From Holophagales bacterium (GTDB lineage: Bacteria > Acidobacteriota > Thermoanaerobaculia > Multivoradales > Multivoraceae), in assembly GCA_009845425.1 (NCBI GenBank), contig VXZQ01000014.1, positions 333,783 through 397,782 on the forward strand: a DNA stretch of 64,000 bases, given 5' to 3'. The translations under genes and the position numbers were made by a program. Position 1 is the first letter of the stretch, and every line of letters begins with the position of its first letter. Of the stretch, positions 1 through 8,110 are shown piece by piece. The notes under the pieces are model-generated. The model did no database searches. It had not been told where the DNA came from and saw only the letters and a list, made by a program, of their open reading frames with translations.

Positions 1-655
1 AAACGGAACGAACATCGACGGCCGCGCCGGCCTTCTCGCCCCGGACCCGAACCGCGACGAAGTCGACGAAGTGGAACCACGGGGTCGCGTCGGCGAACTC
101 GATCTCGCCGCTTTCGTCGTCGCCTCGGATCAGATCCCAGCCCATGTCTTCGGCCGTGTGCCGGACGCGCCAGAGCGCTTCCTGCCGTGAGATGTCCAGG
201 TGCAGCGTTCCGAGGTCGGGATAGCCCTCCCGCTGAAGATCGGGGACCTGCGCGCCTCCGCTCGGGTAGGCGAAGCCTCGGCCGCGACTGTCCTCCGAGG
301 CGGCCGCGACGAAGGCCGGCGGATCGTCGATGTTCGTCGTGATGTCGTGAATCGGCGGCGCCTGGGTCGTGTCGTAGCCGAGCACGAAGACCCAGCCGAT
401 GATCACCGTCGAGAGGAGGATGCCGCCCCAGGCCTGCGAAGCGCCCCCGCGGCGCTGCCGGGGCCTCGTCCGTAGTGCGCCGATCAAGCCGAGGAACAGG
501 CCGATCGCGGCGCCCAGGGGCATCAGGAAGGCGAACAGGAGGAAGCCCGCAAGGGGATCGATCAGGTCGAAGCGGGCACCGAGCACGCCGACCAGGCCGG
601 TCACGAGCGCGAGGCCGGCCGCCAGAGGGGAAGCGAGCGCCGTGGTTGAGTTCAT
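1..655 (-). CDS. DUF1499 family membrane protein (3' end cut off by window edge)
   Basis: Reading down from the ATG at 655, 218 codons stay open to the window edge, so the C-terminus is missing. Residues 1-100 hold about three hydrophobic segments (near 9-25, 36-60 and 77-95). The soluble part then has PPIHDITTNIDDPPAF followed by a YPDL element and ends in FVDFVAVRVRG and VDVRSV. This is the pattern of the DUF1499 family, whose members are small envelope proteins of unknown biochemical role. It is divergent from the sulfatase-like gene starting at 722, so the 66-bp gap should carry both promoters. Family assignment is from recalled motifs only; no function can be given. Confidence 0.8.
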   Translation of the reverse strand, partial: MNSTTALASPLAAGLALVTGLVGVLGARFDLIDPLAGFLLFAFLMPLGAAIGLFLGLIGALRTRPRQRRGGASQAWGGILLSTVIIGWVFVLGYDTTQAPPIHDITTNIDDPPAFVAAASEDSRGRGFAYPSGGAQVPDLQREGYPDLGTLHLDISRQEALWRVRHTAEDMGWDLIRGDDESGEIEFADATPWFHFVDFVAVRVRGEKAGAAVDVRSV

Positions 656-721
656 CGGAGGCGGAGGGTAGCAGGCCGGGACTTGTTACGGTTCGGCTGC
701 CTCGTGCGCGACGCTCGTTCC

Positions 722-2059
722 ATGTTCCGCCTCCTGTGTGGACCGGTGCTGGCGGCGGCGCTGGCCGCCTGCGGCGGTGGGGTGCCGGACGGGACGGCCG
801 AGCCGCGGCGACCGAACATCGTGCTGTACGTCGTGGACACGGTCCGCGCGGACCGTCTGGGTGCCTACGGTTACGAGAAGCCGACGTCGCCGCGGCTCGA
901 CGCGTTCGCGGCTGGCGCCGTTCTGTTCGAGAACGCCTACGCCCAGTCGTCGTGGACGCGGCCGGCCGTGGCCTCCCTGTTCACGGGACTGCTGCCGCCG
1001 GCGCATCGCACCGTCGGTCGCCGTTCCGTGCTGCCCGAGGAGGCAGAAACCCTGGCCGAGATCCTGGCCGCCAACGGCTACGAGGGCATGGGTCTGGTCC
1101 GCAACCCGAACGTCAGTCGCGCGTTCGGCTTCGCGCAGGGCTTCTCCCGCTTCCGAAGCGAGGACCGCGAGCGCGACGAGACGATGCTGGACCGTGTTCG
1201 CTTGTGGCTCGATGAGAGGCAGAGCGCGGACGGGCCGTTCTTCCTCTTCCTGCATGCGATCGATCCTCACGGGCCCTACGATCCCGCGCCGGAGTTCGAG
1301 GAGATGTTCGAGGCCGGCGGTGCGCCCGCGCAGTACCGGACGGTCCGCTACCTGTTGCGGTTGAACCGTGGCGAGGTGGAGCCCGAACCGGGGACCGCCG
1401 AGGCGCTCTCGCGGCTGTACGACGCCGAGGTGGCTCAGAACGACCGCGCCTTCGGCGACTTGCTCGACGAACTGGAGGACCGTGGCCTGGCTGAGGATAC
1501 GGCCGTGATTTACGTCTCCGACCACGGCGAGGAGTTCGCGGAGCACGGCCGTTGGGAGCACGGGCTTTCGCTCTACGAGGAGGTGCTGCGCGTCCCGCTC
1601 GTCATGCGGCTGCCCGGAGTGCCGCCGCGGCGCGTGGAAGCGCCGGCCCAGCACGTCGACTTGGTACCGACGCTGCTCGGTTACCTCGGCATCGAGGCGC
1701 CGCCCACCGACGGACGCGACTTGCTGGCCCCCCGCCGCCGCGGCGACGCTCCTCTGGATGTCTACACCCACCTCGACGTCGACGGCCACCGCGCCGCCTC
1801 CGTGATGCGCGGTCGCTACAAGCTCGTGCTGCCGCAGTCGCCGTCCCAGGGAACGGAGCCGATGCTCTTCGACCTGGAAGCGGATCCGGCCGAGCAGGAA
1901 GACCTTGCCGCCGACCGGCCGGAGGTCGTGGAGCGGATGCTTGGCCTGCTGGCGGACCAGAACCTGGCCGGCGAGATCGTCTCCGCCCAAGAGATCGAGG
2001 ACGACCAGCTCGACGAGGACGTGCGCCGGCGGCTCAGGGCGTTGGGCTACGTCGACTGA
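722..2059 (+). CDS. Sulfatase/alkaline-phosphatase superfamily lipoprotein with Thr at the nucleophile position
   Basis: The ATG at 722 gives a lipoprotein signal (LAALAAC-type lipobox, Cys17); an upstream in-frame start at 683 would only bury this signal. The superfamily fold is shown by PNIVLYVVDTVRADRLGAYG (metal Asp39) near residues 31-50 and SDHGEEFAEHGRWEHG further on. Where class I sulfatases have C/S-x-P-S-R, this protein has T79-R80-P81-A82-V83, so it cannot form formylglycine and lacks the motif Arg. A Thr nucleophile is known in related phosphotransferases and phosphodiesterases, so a phosphate or phosphonate ester substrate is as likely as a sulfate ester. The tail LRALGYVD is typical of this subgroup. 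Its last 13 bases overlap the 3' end of the convergent aminotransferase gene. Confidence 0.85.
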   Translation: MFRLLCGPVLAAALAACGGGVPDGTAEPRRPNIVLYVVDTVRADRLGAYGYEKPTSPRLDAFAAGAVLFENAYAQSSWTRPAVASLFTGLLPPAHRTVGRRSVLPEEAETLAEILAANGYEGMGLVRNPNVSRAFGFAQGFSRFRSEDRERDETMLDRVRLWLDERQSADGPFFLFLHAIDPHGPYDPAPEFEEMFEAGGAPAQYRTVRYLLRLNRGEVEPEPGTAEALSRLYDAEVAQNDRAFGDLLDELEDRGLAEDTAVIYVSDHGEEFAEHGRWEHGLSLYEEVLRVPLVMRLPGVPPRRVEAPAQHVDLVPTLLGYLGIEAPPTDGRDLLAPRRRGDAPLDVYTHLDVDGHRAASVMRGRYKLVLPQSPSQGTEPMLFDLEADPAEQEDLAADRPEVVERMLGLLADQNLAGEIVSAQEIEDDQLDEDVRRRLRALGYVD

Positions 2060-3216
2060 GGAAAACGCCCTGGCACGAGCTTCCGCAGGCAGCCGGCCAG
2101 CAACTCGACTCCCTCCCGGATCCTGCCGACGGAGGGACAGGCGTACGCCAGACGCAGGAACGGCACGTCTTCGTCGCCTGCGTGGTAGGCGGCGCCGTAG
2201 CCGTACTCGAGGCCGCGCTGCTCGCTCAGCGCGAACAGCGCTTCGCGGTCCACCTCTTCGGGCAGGCCGACCCAGAGGAACATTGCGCCAGCCGGCTTGC
2301 GCCAGGTGCAGATCCCGCCCAGCTGCTCCGCGAGCGCGGCCAGCAATGCGTCACGCTTCGGTAGCAGGGCGGCGTTGTTGCGCTCGATCTGCGCGGGCAG
2401 GCGGCCGCGCAGCAGTTCCGCCACGATGCTCGAGGAGAGCGTGCTCTGACCGGCGTCGAAACGCTGGTCGAGAAACCGCTGCTGCAGGGGCTGCCGGGCC
2501 AGGAGATAGCCGATACGGACGCCGGCGCCGAGGATCTTGGATAGCGAGCCGATGTAGACGACGCCCTCGCCGTTCGCCAGCGCGTAGAGGCTCTGGGGCG
2601 GCCGAGGCGCGTCGTCGTAGTGGACGTCGCCGTAGCAGTTGTCCTCGACCAGGAGGACGTCGAACTCGCGCGCCGCCTCGATCATCTCGAGTCGCCGCTC
2701 GCGGGGCATCACGGTGCCGGTCGGGTTGTGGTAGGTCGGCAGCGTGTAGATGAAGCGCGGCTTCTCACCGGCGGCGGTCAGGCTCTCCAGGGTTCGGCGG
2801 AGTTCGCCGATGTCCATTCCGTGCTCGTCGAGCGGCACGCCGACCAGGCGGTAGCCGAGACCCCGGTAGGCGCCGAGGGTGCCCGAGTAGGTCGTCTCCT
2901 CCGTGATCACGACGTCGCCCGGCCCTTCCATCAGCACCCTGCCAACCAGCGTCACCGCCTGCATGGAACCGTTGGTCAGCGCGATCTCGTCCGGGTCGAA
3001 GTCCACGCCTTCGCGGTCCGCCTCGCGCCGGGCAAGCACCTCGCGCAGGCCGGGATGGCCCAGATCGCCGGGGTAGAAGGCGAAGTCCTTCCCGATGTCG
3101 AGGATCGCGCGACCGGCCGCCTCGGCCATCTCGGCGGCCGGGAACGCTTCGGGCGCGGTCATGCCGACCCGCATCGGGATCGCAGGCGTGCCGCTCAGTG
3201 GCGGGGCGTCGGTCAT
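2047..3216 (-). CDS. PLP-dependent aminotransferase, class I/II (2-aminoadipate/MocR-type domain)
   Basis: Fold-type I aminotransferase of 389 residues. Visible motifs are LPTYHNPTG (Asn164, binds the PLP ring oxygen), EDNCYGD at about 191-197 (Asp192, near the pyridine nitrogen), and YIGSLSKILGAGVRIGY with the Schiff-base Lys227. The NPTG plus SLSK pattern is that of LysN/2-aminoadipate-type enzymes and of the aminotransferase half of MocR regulators, but there is no helix-turn-helix domain. The substrate cannot be read from the sequence. I chose the ATG at 3216; a GTG at 3228 would add four residues. The gene is divergent from the SDR gene at 3294 and overlaps the upstream sulfatase-like gene tail to tail. 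Confidence 0.88.
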   Translation of the reverse strand: MTDAPPLSGTPAIPMRVGMTAPEAFPAAEMAEAAGRAILDIGKDFAFYPGDLGHPGLREVLARREADREGVDFDPDEIALTNGSMQAVTLVGRVLMEGPGDVVITEETTYSGTLGAYRGLGYRLVGVPLDEHGMDIGELRRTLESLTAAGEKPRFIYTLPTYHNPTGTVMPRERRLEMIEAAREFDVLLVEDNCYGDVHYDDAPRPPQSLYALANGEGVVYIGSLSKILGAGVRIGYLLARQPLQQRFLDQRFDAGQSTLSSSIVAELLRGRLPAQIERNNAALLPKRDALLAALAEQLGGICTWRKPAGAMFLWVGLPEEVDREALFALSEQRGLEYGYGAAYHAGDEDVPFLRLAYACPSVGRIREGVELLAGCLRKLVPGRFPQST

Positions 3217-3293
3217 CGCGGCGGGCACTGTAGCAGCGGCCGCGGGCTGTTACCCTCTGCGGCCCTCAACCCTCGACCAAGGAGAAGCGCGCG

Positions 3294-4061
3294 ATGAAGG
3301 ACCTCTTCGACCTCACCGGCAGGGTGAGCGTCATCACCGGATCGACCAAGGGCATCGGCAAGGCGATGGCCGAAGCGCTCGCGGCCTTCGGCTCGAAGGT
3401 CGTCATCTCCAGCCGCAAGGCGGACGCCTGCGAGGCGGTAGCGGCCGCGATCAACGAGAGCGGCGGCGAGGCGATCGCACACCCCTGCCACGTCGGCCAC
3501 AAGGACCAGTTGGAACGGTTGGTCGCGGCGACCCGCGAGCGCTGGGGGAAGATCGACAATCTCGTCGTCAACGCCGCGGTCAATCCGTACTACGGATCGA
3601 GTCTGGGCATTCCGGATTCGGCGTTCGACAAGGTGATGGAGGTCAACATCCGTAGCGTCCACTGGCTGTGCCAGATGGTGATTCCCGAGATGCAGGAGCG
3701 CAAGGACGGGTCGATCGTCATCGTGTCCTCGGTCGGCGGCTTTCGGGGTAACGCGGTGCTCGGCGCCTACGCGATCTCCAAGGCGGCGGACATGCAGCTC
3801 GCGCGCAATCTGGCGGCAGAGTTCGGGCCCGACAACATCCGCGTCAACGCCGTCTGCCCGGGGCTGGTGAAGACGGACTTCGCCCGCGCACTTTGGGAAG
3901 ACCCGGAACGCGAGCAGGCGGTCGCCGGAAGAACACCGCTCCGGCGCCTCGGCGAGCCGGTCGACTGCGCGGGCATCGCGGTCTACCTCGCCTCGCGTGC
4001 GGGTTCGTGGACCACGGGCCAGACCTTCACCGTCGACGGGGGAGTGTTGGGCTGCGGCTGA
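3294..4061 (+). CDS. Short-chain dehydrogenase/reductase (SDR), classical type
   Basis: A 255-residue classical SDR, the normal family length. The cofactor site TGSTKGIG is at residues 15-22, the NAAVN motif is at 93-97, and the catalytic pair is Tyr159 and Lys163 in YAISK with Ser145/146 upstream. SRK after the second strand (about 40-42) suggests NADP(H) rather than NAD(H), which is an inference. The end, TTGQTFTVDGG, is the usual C-terminal SDR element. A good ribosome-binding site (aaggag) lies just upstream of the ATG. The following PhoD-type gene begins inside this gene, so the two are probably co-transcribed. The substrate is unknown. Confidence 0.92.
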   Translation: MKDLFDLTGRVSVITGSTKGIGKAMAEALAAFGSKVVISSRKADACEAVAAAINESGGEAIAHPCHVGHKDQLERLVAATRERWGKIDNLVVNAAVNPYYGSSLGIPDSAFDKVMEVNIRSVHWLCQMVIPEMQERKDGSIVIVSSVGGFRGNAVLGAYAISKAADMQLARNLAAEFGPDNIRVNAVCPGLVKTDFARALWEDPEREQAVAGRTPLRRLGEPVDCAGIAVYLASRAGSWTTGQTFTVDGGVLGCG

Positions 4062-5506
4062 TTCGGTCATTCGTCGCGCTCGTCCTGTTGGCCGGCGCGG
4101 CGGCCGCGCAGCCGACCGGCGACGCCGCGGACGCGGTGTTCCTCGCCAGCGGCGTTCGCGTGGGGGAGGTCGGGGCGACCTCGGCGGTGGTCTGGACGCG
4201 GACGACGGCCGAGGCGCAGCGGCGTTCAGGAGCCGAGATCTCGGGTCGGCCGGTAGTGGCGCTGGCGCCTGGCGTCGACGTGTCGTCCCTCGAAGGCGCC
4301 GTGCCGGGCGCACCGGGCGAACTGCGGGTCGTGCTGCGGTCGGCGGTGCCGGCGGACGAGGCGGGCGACATCGCGACGACGGGGATCTCCGGCTGGCACC
4401 CGACCGGGGCCGAACGCGACTTCACGCACCAGGTGACGTTCGACGGCCTGACTCCGAACACTCGCTACCTGGTCACGGTCCAGGCGCGGCCTGCGGGCGG
4501 CGATGGGGAGGCGCCCGCGACGGCGATCGAAACCGCGACCTTCCGCACCGCGCCCGCCTCCGACCAGCGGTTACCCGTGCGCTTCGCCGCGATGACCTGC
4601 CAGTACTACGGCCGCCGCGACCGCCCGGACGGCTTCCGCATCTACCCCTCGATGGCCGCCGGCCGGCCGGACTTCTACCTGTCGATCGGCGACAACGTCT
4701 ACTACGACAACGAGTCTCCGCGCACGACCTCGCTCGAGCTCGCCCGCTACCACTGGCAACGGATGTTCACCCTGCCGGCGATCGCGTCGTTCCTGCGCTC
4801 GGTGCCCGGCTACTGGCTCAAGGACGACCACGATCTCCTGCGCAACGACTCGTGGCCCGGGATCGAACCGGGCATCTCCGCGCCGATGACGTTCGAGGAG
4901 GGCCAGGCGGTCTTCGTCGAGCAGATGCCAGCGCCGGAACGTCCCTACCGGACCGTCCGCTGGGGCAAGGGACTGCAGCTTTGGCTCGTCGAAGGCCGCG
5001 ACTTCCGCTCACCCAACGACATGCCGGACGGTCCCGGCAAGACGATCTGGGGAACCGAACAGTGGCGCTGGCTACGGGACTCGTTGCTCGCGAGCGACGC
5101 GGACTGGAAGGTCCTCGTCTCGCCGACGCCGATCGTCGGTCCGGACCGGAGCAACAAGGCCGACAACCACGCCAACGCGGCCTTCAGCCACGAAGGCGAC
5201 GCAATCCGCGAGTGGTTCCGCGCCAACCTGGACGACAGCTTCCTGGTCATCGTCGGCGACCGCCACTGGCAGTACCACTCGGTTCATCCGGAGACGGGGC
5301 TCGACGAGTTCTCGGTGGGCCCGGCCAGCGACGCCCACGCCGGCGGCACGCCGGGCGAAGACCCCGAGTACCACCGCTTCCACCGGGTCGGCGGCGGGTT
5401 CCTCAGCGTCGACATCGACTGGGTCGACGATCGGCCGCGGATCGTCCTGCGGCACCGCGACGTGTCCGGCCGGGTGGTCTACGAGATCGAGCGGCTGGGC
5501 TCGTAG
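4007..5506 (+). CDS. phoD: PhoD-like alkaline phosphatase D / metallophosphodiesterase, secreted
   Basis: The mature part shows the PhoD signatures: an N-terminal Fn3-like part (ASGVRVGEVGATSAVVWTRT), then YLSIGDNVYYDN, LKDDHDLLRND and the late VIVGDRHWQYHS, which together bind the Ca/Fe centre in this family. A hydrophobic segment, RSFVALVLLAGAAAAQP, looks like a Sec signal. The start is uncertain: no ATG precedes the signal in frame. The GTG at 4007, inside the SDR gene, gives a basic n-region and is used here; a CTG at 4052 or 4058, overlapping the SDR stop, is an alternative. The expected role is release of phosphate from extracellular phosphodiesters or monoesters. No Pho-box-like site was recognised. 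Confidence 0.85.
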   Translation: MDHGPDLHRRRGSVGLRLIRSFVALVLLAGAAAAQPTGDAADAVFLASGVRVGEVGATSAVVWTRTTAEAQRRSGAEISGRPVVALAPGVDVSSLEGAVPGAPGELRVVLRSAVPADEAGDIATTGISGWHPTGAERDFTHQVTFDGLTPNTRYLVTVQARPAGGDGEAPATAIETATFRTAPASDQRLPVRFAAMTCQYYGRRDRPDGFRIYPSMAAGRPDFYLSIGDNVYYDNESPRTTSLELARYHWQRMFTLPAIASFLRSVPGYWLKDDHDLLRNDSWPGIEPGISAPMTFEEGQAVFVEQMPAPERPYRTVRWGKGLQLWLVEGRDFRSPNDMPDGPGKTIWGTEQWRWLRDSLLASDADWKVLVSPTPIVGPDRSNKADNHANAAFSHEGDAIREWFRANLDDSFLVIVGDRHWQYHSVHPETGLDEFSVGPASDAHAGGTPGEDPEYHRFHRVGGGFLSVDIDWVDDRPRIVLRHRDVSGRVVYEIERLGS

Positions 5507-5537
5507 CTGAAGGGCGAGTTCGCTCCCAGGCCCGGCG

Positions 5538-5966
5538 TCAGCCCTCGAGCCAGCGCTCGATGTGCTGAGCGAAAACCTCGAAGTCGTTCAGATCGTCACC
5601 CAGGAACCGGGCCACGCGGTTCAGATCGAGGTCGAGATAGCCGTGGACGATGATGTTCCGGAAGCCGGCCACGGCGCGGAACTTCTCGCCGAACTCCGCA
5701 GGTAGCACCCCTGACGCGACGAGGGAGTCGATGGAGTCTCCGTAGGTCGGCGGGTCGTGACCTTCGGTCGACGCGACGTGGCTGGCTATGTCGAGTGCGT
5801 TCTGGATGCAGAGCAGCAGGCCCCGTTCTACCGCCCAGCGCAGGCTCGTGTCAGTGCGCAGTGACCGCACCGAGGCGTCTGCGTGCCGCTCGAGCTCTCC
5901 GAGTGCCCCGCGCAGCGCGGTGAGATGCCGCTCGATGATCTCCGGCTGGACCTGGCCCGGGCTCAC
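5538..5966 (-). CDS. hepT: HepT-like toxin (HEPN ribonuclease) of a MntA-HepT module
   Basis: A 142-residue all-alpha HEPN-family protein with the diagnostic R-x4-H-x-Y motif at R103-H108-Y110 (RNIIVHGY). In characterised modules this motif cleaves RNA and its Tyr is AMPylated by the MntA partner, which silences the toxin. The GTG start at 5966 overlaps the stop of the upstream nucleotidyltransferase gene by 4 bp (GTGA), so the pair is translationally coupled in the order antitoxin then toxin. Role inferred from family and context: stress or phage-response toxin. Confidence 0.88.
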   Translation of the reverse strand: MSPGQVQPEIIERHLTALRGALGELERHADASVRSLRTDTSLRWAVERGLLLCIQNALDIASHVASTEGHDPPTYGDSIDSLVASGVLPAEFGEKFRAVAGFRNIIVHGYLDLDLNRVARFLGDDLNDFEVFAQHIERWLEG

Positions 5967-6415
5967 TCCTGACGGCTCCTGTTCGCGTAGCGGCGTGCGT
6001 CCGCCTGCTTCTTCAGTTGCGGCAAGAAGTCGAAGTAGCGCGAGAGGGCGTAGCCGGCGCGGGTGGTGGTGGCCTTCAGGTCGCGGGTTACCAGTAACTT
6101 CCCGTCGCGCAGGACACGGTGGTAGAGCAGGGGCGGCGCCCGGTTCAGCAGGACGACGTCGATAGCGTTCGTTCCCAGCTCCGTCATCAGATCGGTGATG
6201 AGTTCCGCGTCGTAGCCGTACGGTCCCGGCTCGACCAAATCCTCGTCGATGTACACGGCGACGTCGATGTCGCTCAGGGTGCCCGCGTCTCCTCGTGCCT
6301 GCGAACCGAAGAGGTAGGCGTCGAGAATCTCGGGCCGAGGCTCCAGGGCGCGGGTCAGGCGGACCTGGAGGTCGGTGCCGCGAGTGGTCCTGCTACCAGA
6401 TTGCTCCTTGCCCAT
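5963..6415 (-). CDS. mntA: MntA-like nucleotidyltransferase antitoxin
   Basis: A minimal nucleotidyltransferase of 150 residues with the G-S-x10-D-x-D signature intact (G37-S38 to D49 and D51, in GSQARGDAGTLSDIDV). Family members transfer AMP to the Tyr of HepT. The ATG at 6415 is preceded by a ggag; a TTG start ten codons upstream is possible. It overlaps the hepT start by 4 bp. The AbrB-PIN toxin module lies immediately upstream on the same strand, 67 bp away, so four toxin-antitoxin genes run head to tail. Confidence 0.88.
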   Translation of the reverse strand: MGKEQSGSRTTRGTDLQVRLTRALEPRPEILDAYLFGSQARGDAGTLSDIDVAVYIDEDLVEPGPYGYDAELITDLMTELGTNAIDVVLLNRAPPLLYHRVLRDGKLLVTRDLKATTTRAGYALSRYFDFLPQLKKQADARRYANRSRQE

Positions 6416-6482
6416 CTTCGAGATCTCCAAGAGCGGAGGGCACAAACTGCAGGGGCCTATCGTACAAGCGATGCGGTGTGCC

Positions 6483-6956
6483 TTAGCTGGGCGGCGGATC
6501 TCGGACCGTAGGGTCTTTCTCGGTCAGGTCGTTGCTCGTTCTGAGCCGGTCTCTGAACTCGGCAGGCGTCACGATGGGGACGGCGGACTCGTTTACGAGA
6601 GCGAGAAGGTCAGCATCGCCCGTGACTAAGGCGTCCGCGCGACCGGCGGTCGCGAGTAGCAGCAAGGGGCGGTCAAACGGGTCACGGCACGCGGGAATCG
6701 CCGGCGGCGGGGAAGGTATGACGACCGCTTCGCAGAAAGGGAGATAGTCGTCCAGAAGGTCTTGTCGCTCGGCCTCATCCAGCCGGAACTTGGGGTAGGC
6801 GAGGACGCGGATGAGTTCAGCCGTCGTGTCCTTGCTGACCAGGGGGCGGACTCTGCCCGCGCGCCAGGCGCTGCGAAGCCACGACACGCGGCCGGCAGGG
6901 AACACGAGGACCGAAAGCAGGACGTTCGTGTCGAGAACGGCGCGGACAGGCGTCAT
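6483..6956 (-). CDS. PIN-domain toxin, COG1569 type
   Basis: A 157-residue PIN-domain ribonuclease-like protein. AVLDTNVLLSVLVFP gives the first acidic residue, Asp9; Glu47 and the acidic cluster around RDPFD (92-95) and VTGDADLL (Asp114, Asp116) supply the rest of the metal site. It belongs to the group annotated as putative toxin component, PIN family. It overlaps the upstream AbrB-type antitoxin gene by 4 bp. The C-terminus after residue 140 is polar and looks disordered. The RNA target is unknown. Confidence 0.85.
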   Translation of the reverse strand: MTPVRAVLDTNVLLSVLVFPAGRVSWLRSAWRAGRVRPLVSKDTTAELIRVLAYPKFRLDEAERQDLLDDYLPFCEAVVIPSPPPAIPACRDPFDRPLLLLATAGRADALVTGDADLLALVNESAVPIVTPAEFRDRLRTSNDLTEKDPTVRDPPPS

Positions 6957-7177
6957 TCGCCGGAGCGGGCCCAGCGGACGGCATCGGCTACGTCGACTTC
7001 CGAGATCCCGAGCTCGGCGAGTTTCGCCCTTACCGCATCGGCGCGGTTGATGCGCACGGGCGTCAGCACGATGCGGCCGTTCTCTGTGGTGACGTCAAAG
7101 TACTCCGTGGTTTCCACCGCGGCAGTGGCGGCCTTTGGGAGCGTCAACTGGTTCTTGGACGTCAGCTTGGCAAGCAT
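6953..7177 (-). CDS. AbrB/SpoVT-type antitoxin of the PIN toxin
   Basis: A 74-residue protein whose first 45 residues form a swapped-hairpin AbrB-like DNA-binding domain (MLAKLTSKNQLTLPKA, then YFDVTTENGRIVLTPV). The C-terminal part (ADAVRAKLAELGISEVDV) would wrap the toxin. The ATG at 7177 has an aggag ribosome site; an in-frame start 18 codons upstream lacks one and is rejected. Its stop overlaps the PIN start. Antitoxins of this type usually repress their own promoter, and an inverted repeat lies 32 bp upstream of the start. Confidence 0.85.
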   Translation of the reverse strand: MLAKLTSKNQLTLPKAATAAVETTEYFDVTTENGRIVLTPVRINRADAVRAKLAELGISEVDVADAVRWARSGE

Positions 7178-7208
7178 GAGGGATCTCCTGGAGCTCCTTG
7201 AAGGAGAC

Positions 7209-7227
7209 AAGGATACCTTACATCCTT
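7209..7227. promoter_or_regulatory. Inverted repeat AAGGAT-N7-ATCCTT, candidate antitoxin operator
   Basis: A perfect 6-bp inverted repeat with a 7-bp spacer lies 32 bp upstream of the AbrB-type antitoxin start. It is in one of the few AT-richer stretches here, where a promoter for the AbrB-PIN-MntA-HepT run would be expected. Autoregulation through such palindromes is common for AbrB-type antitoxins; binding at this site is an inference. Confidence 0.4.
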
Positions 7228-7258
7228 GCATTGCCGGCGACGGAAGCCGGCGTGACGC

Positions 7259-8086
7259 TCAGACCGTCGCCATCGGCACCGCCAGCCCGGCCACGGGCGA
7301 CCGCGTCCGGAAGATCGAGCCGCTGCTTCCAGGCTCGTCCGGGTCGCCGGTGGTGACGACGTAGAGGTCGCGCCGGTCGCTGCCGCCGAAGCAGACGCTG
7401 GTGATGTTCCTGGCGGGGACTTCCAGGTGGCTGAGGATTCGCCCAGTGGGATCGAAGCGGGTAACGCAGCCCCCGGCGACGCAGGCGACCCAGAGGCAGC
7501 CTTCCTCGTCGACGGCGAGGCCGTCGGGGCGGCCGCGGTCGGGCTCGGCGATCGCCCGGCGGTTGACGCAGCGGCCGTCGTCCGTGACGTCGTGGGCGAC
7601 CACATGCTTGCGCGCGGTGTCGGCGTGGTACAGGGTGCGGCCGTCCGGCGAAAAGCCGATGCCGTTGGTCAGGCTGATGTCGCCGTAGAGCTCCGTCGCT
7701 TCACCTTCCGCCTCGATCCGCCAGCACTCTCCTGGTGTCCGTTCCGTCTCGCCGGTGAACGGGCTCGTGCGCATCGTTCCGCAGATGACGCGGCCTTGCG
7801 AGTCGACGAACAGGTCGTTGAAGCCGGGAGTCTCAGGCGGGTCGAACAGGATCCGCGTCACGCCGTCCCGGACGTGGCAGATGTTGCGGCCGGAGCACAC
7901 GATGCCGCCGTCGGTGTGAAGCGCGATGCCGCCGACGCCGCGACGCTTCGGCACGACGGTTTCGATCTCGCCGTCCGGGCTGCGCCGGTAGACCCCGCCG
8001 TTGTGGACGTCGCTGAAGTAGAGGCGGTCTTCCGCGTCGACGCGCGGTCCTTCGACCAGGGTGTAGCCGGATGCCAGGAGTTCCAT
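7259..8086 (-). CDS. SMP-30/gluconolactonase/LRE-family beta-propeller protein
   Basis: A 275-residue six-bladed propeller of the SMP-30 family. It opens with LVEGPRVDAEDRLYFSDVHNGGVYR, whose Glu is the usual metal ligand. It continues with SGRNICHV, then NDLFVDSQGRVICGTM, LTNGIGFSPDGRTLYHAD and PDGLAVDEEGCLWVA, which supply the Asn and Asp ligands. Relatives hydrolyse sugar or aliphatic lactones with a divalent metal. No signal peptide is seen, so it is probably cytoplasmic. It sits 24 bp downstream of trkH on the same strand and may share its transcript, but no functional link to potassium uptake is evident. Confidence 0.88.
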   Translation of the reverse strand: MELLASGYTLVEGPRVDAEDRLYFSDVHNGGVYRRSPDGEIETVVPKRRGVGGIALHTDGGIVCSGRNICHVRDGVTRILFDPPETPGFNDLFVDSQGRVICGTMRTSPFTGETERTPGECWRIEAEGEATELYGDISLTNGIGFSPDGRTLYHADTARKHVVAHDVTDDGRCVNRRAIAEPDRGRPDGLAVDEEGCLWVACVAGGCVTRFDPTGRILSHLEVPARNITSVCFGGSDRRDLYVVTTGDPDEPGSSGSIFRTRSPVAGLAVPMATV

Positions 8087-8110
8087 GGGGCGCGGACTGT
8101 AGCAGCGGCT

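Noticed and set aside
722-2059. Formylglycine sulfatase
   Set aside because: The motif position carries T-R-P-A-V, which cannot be converted to formylglycine.
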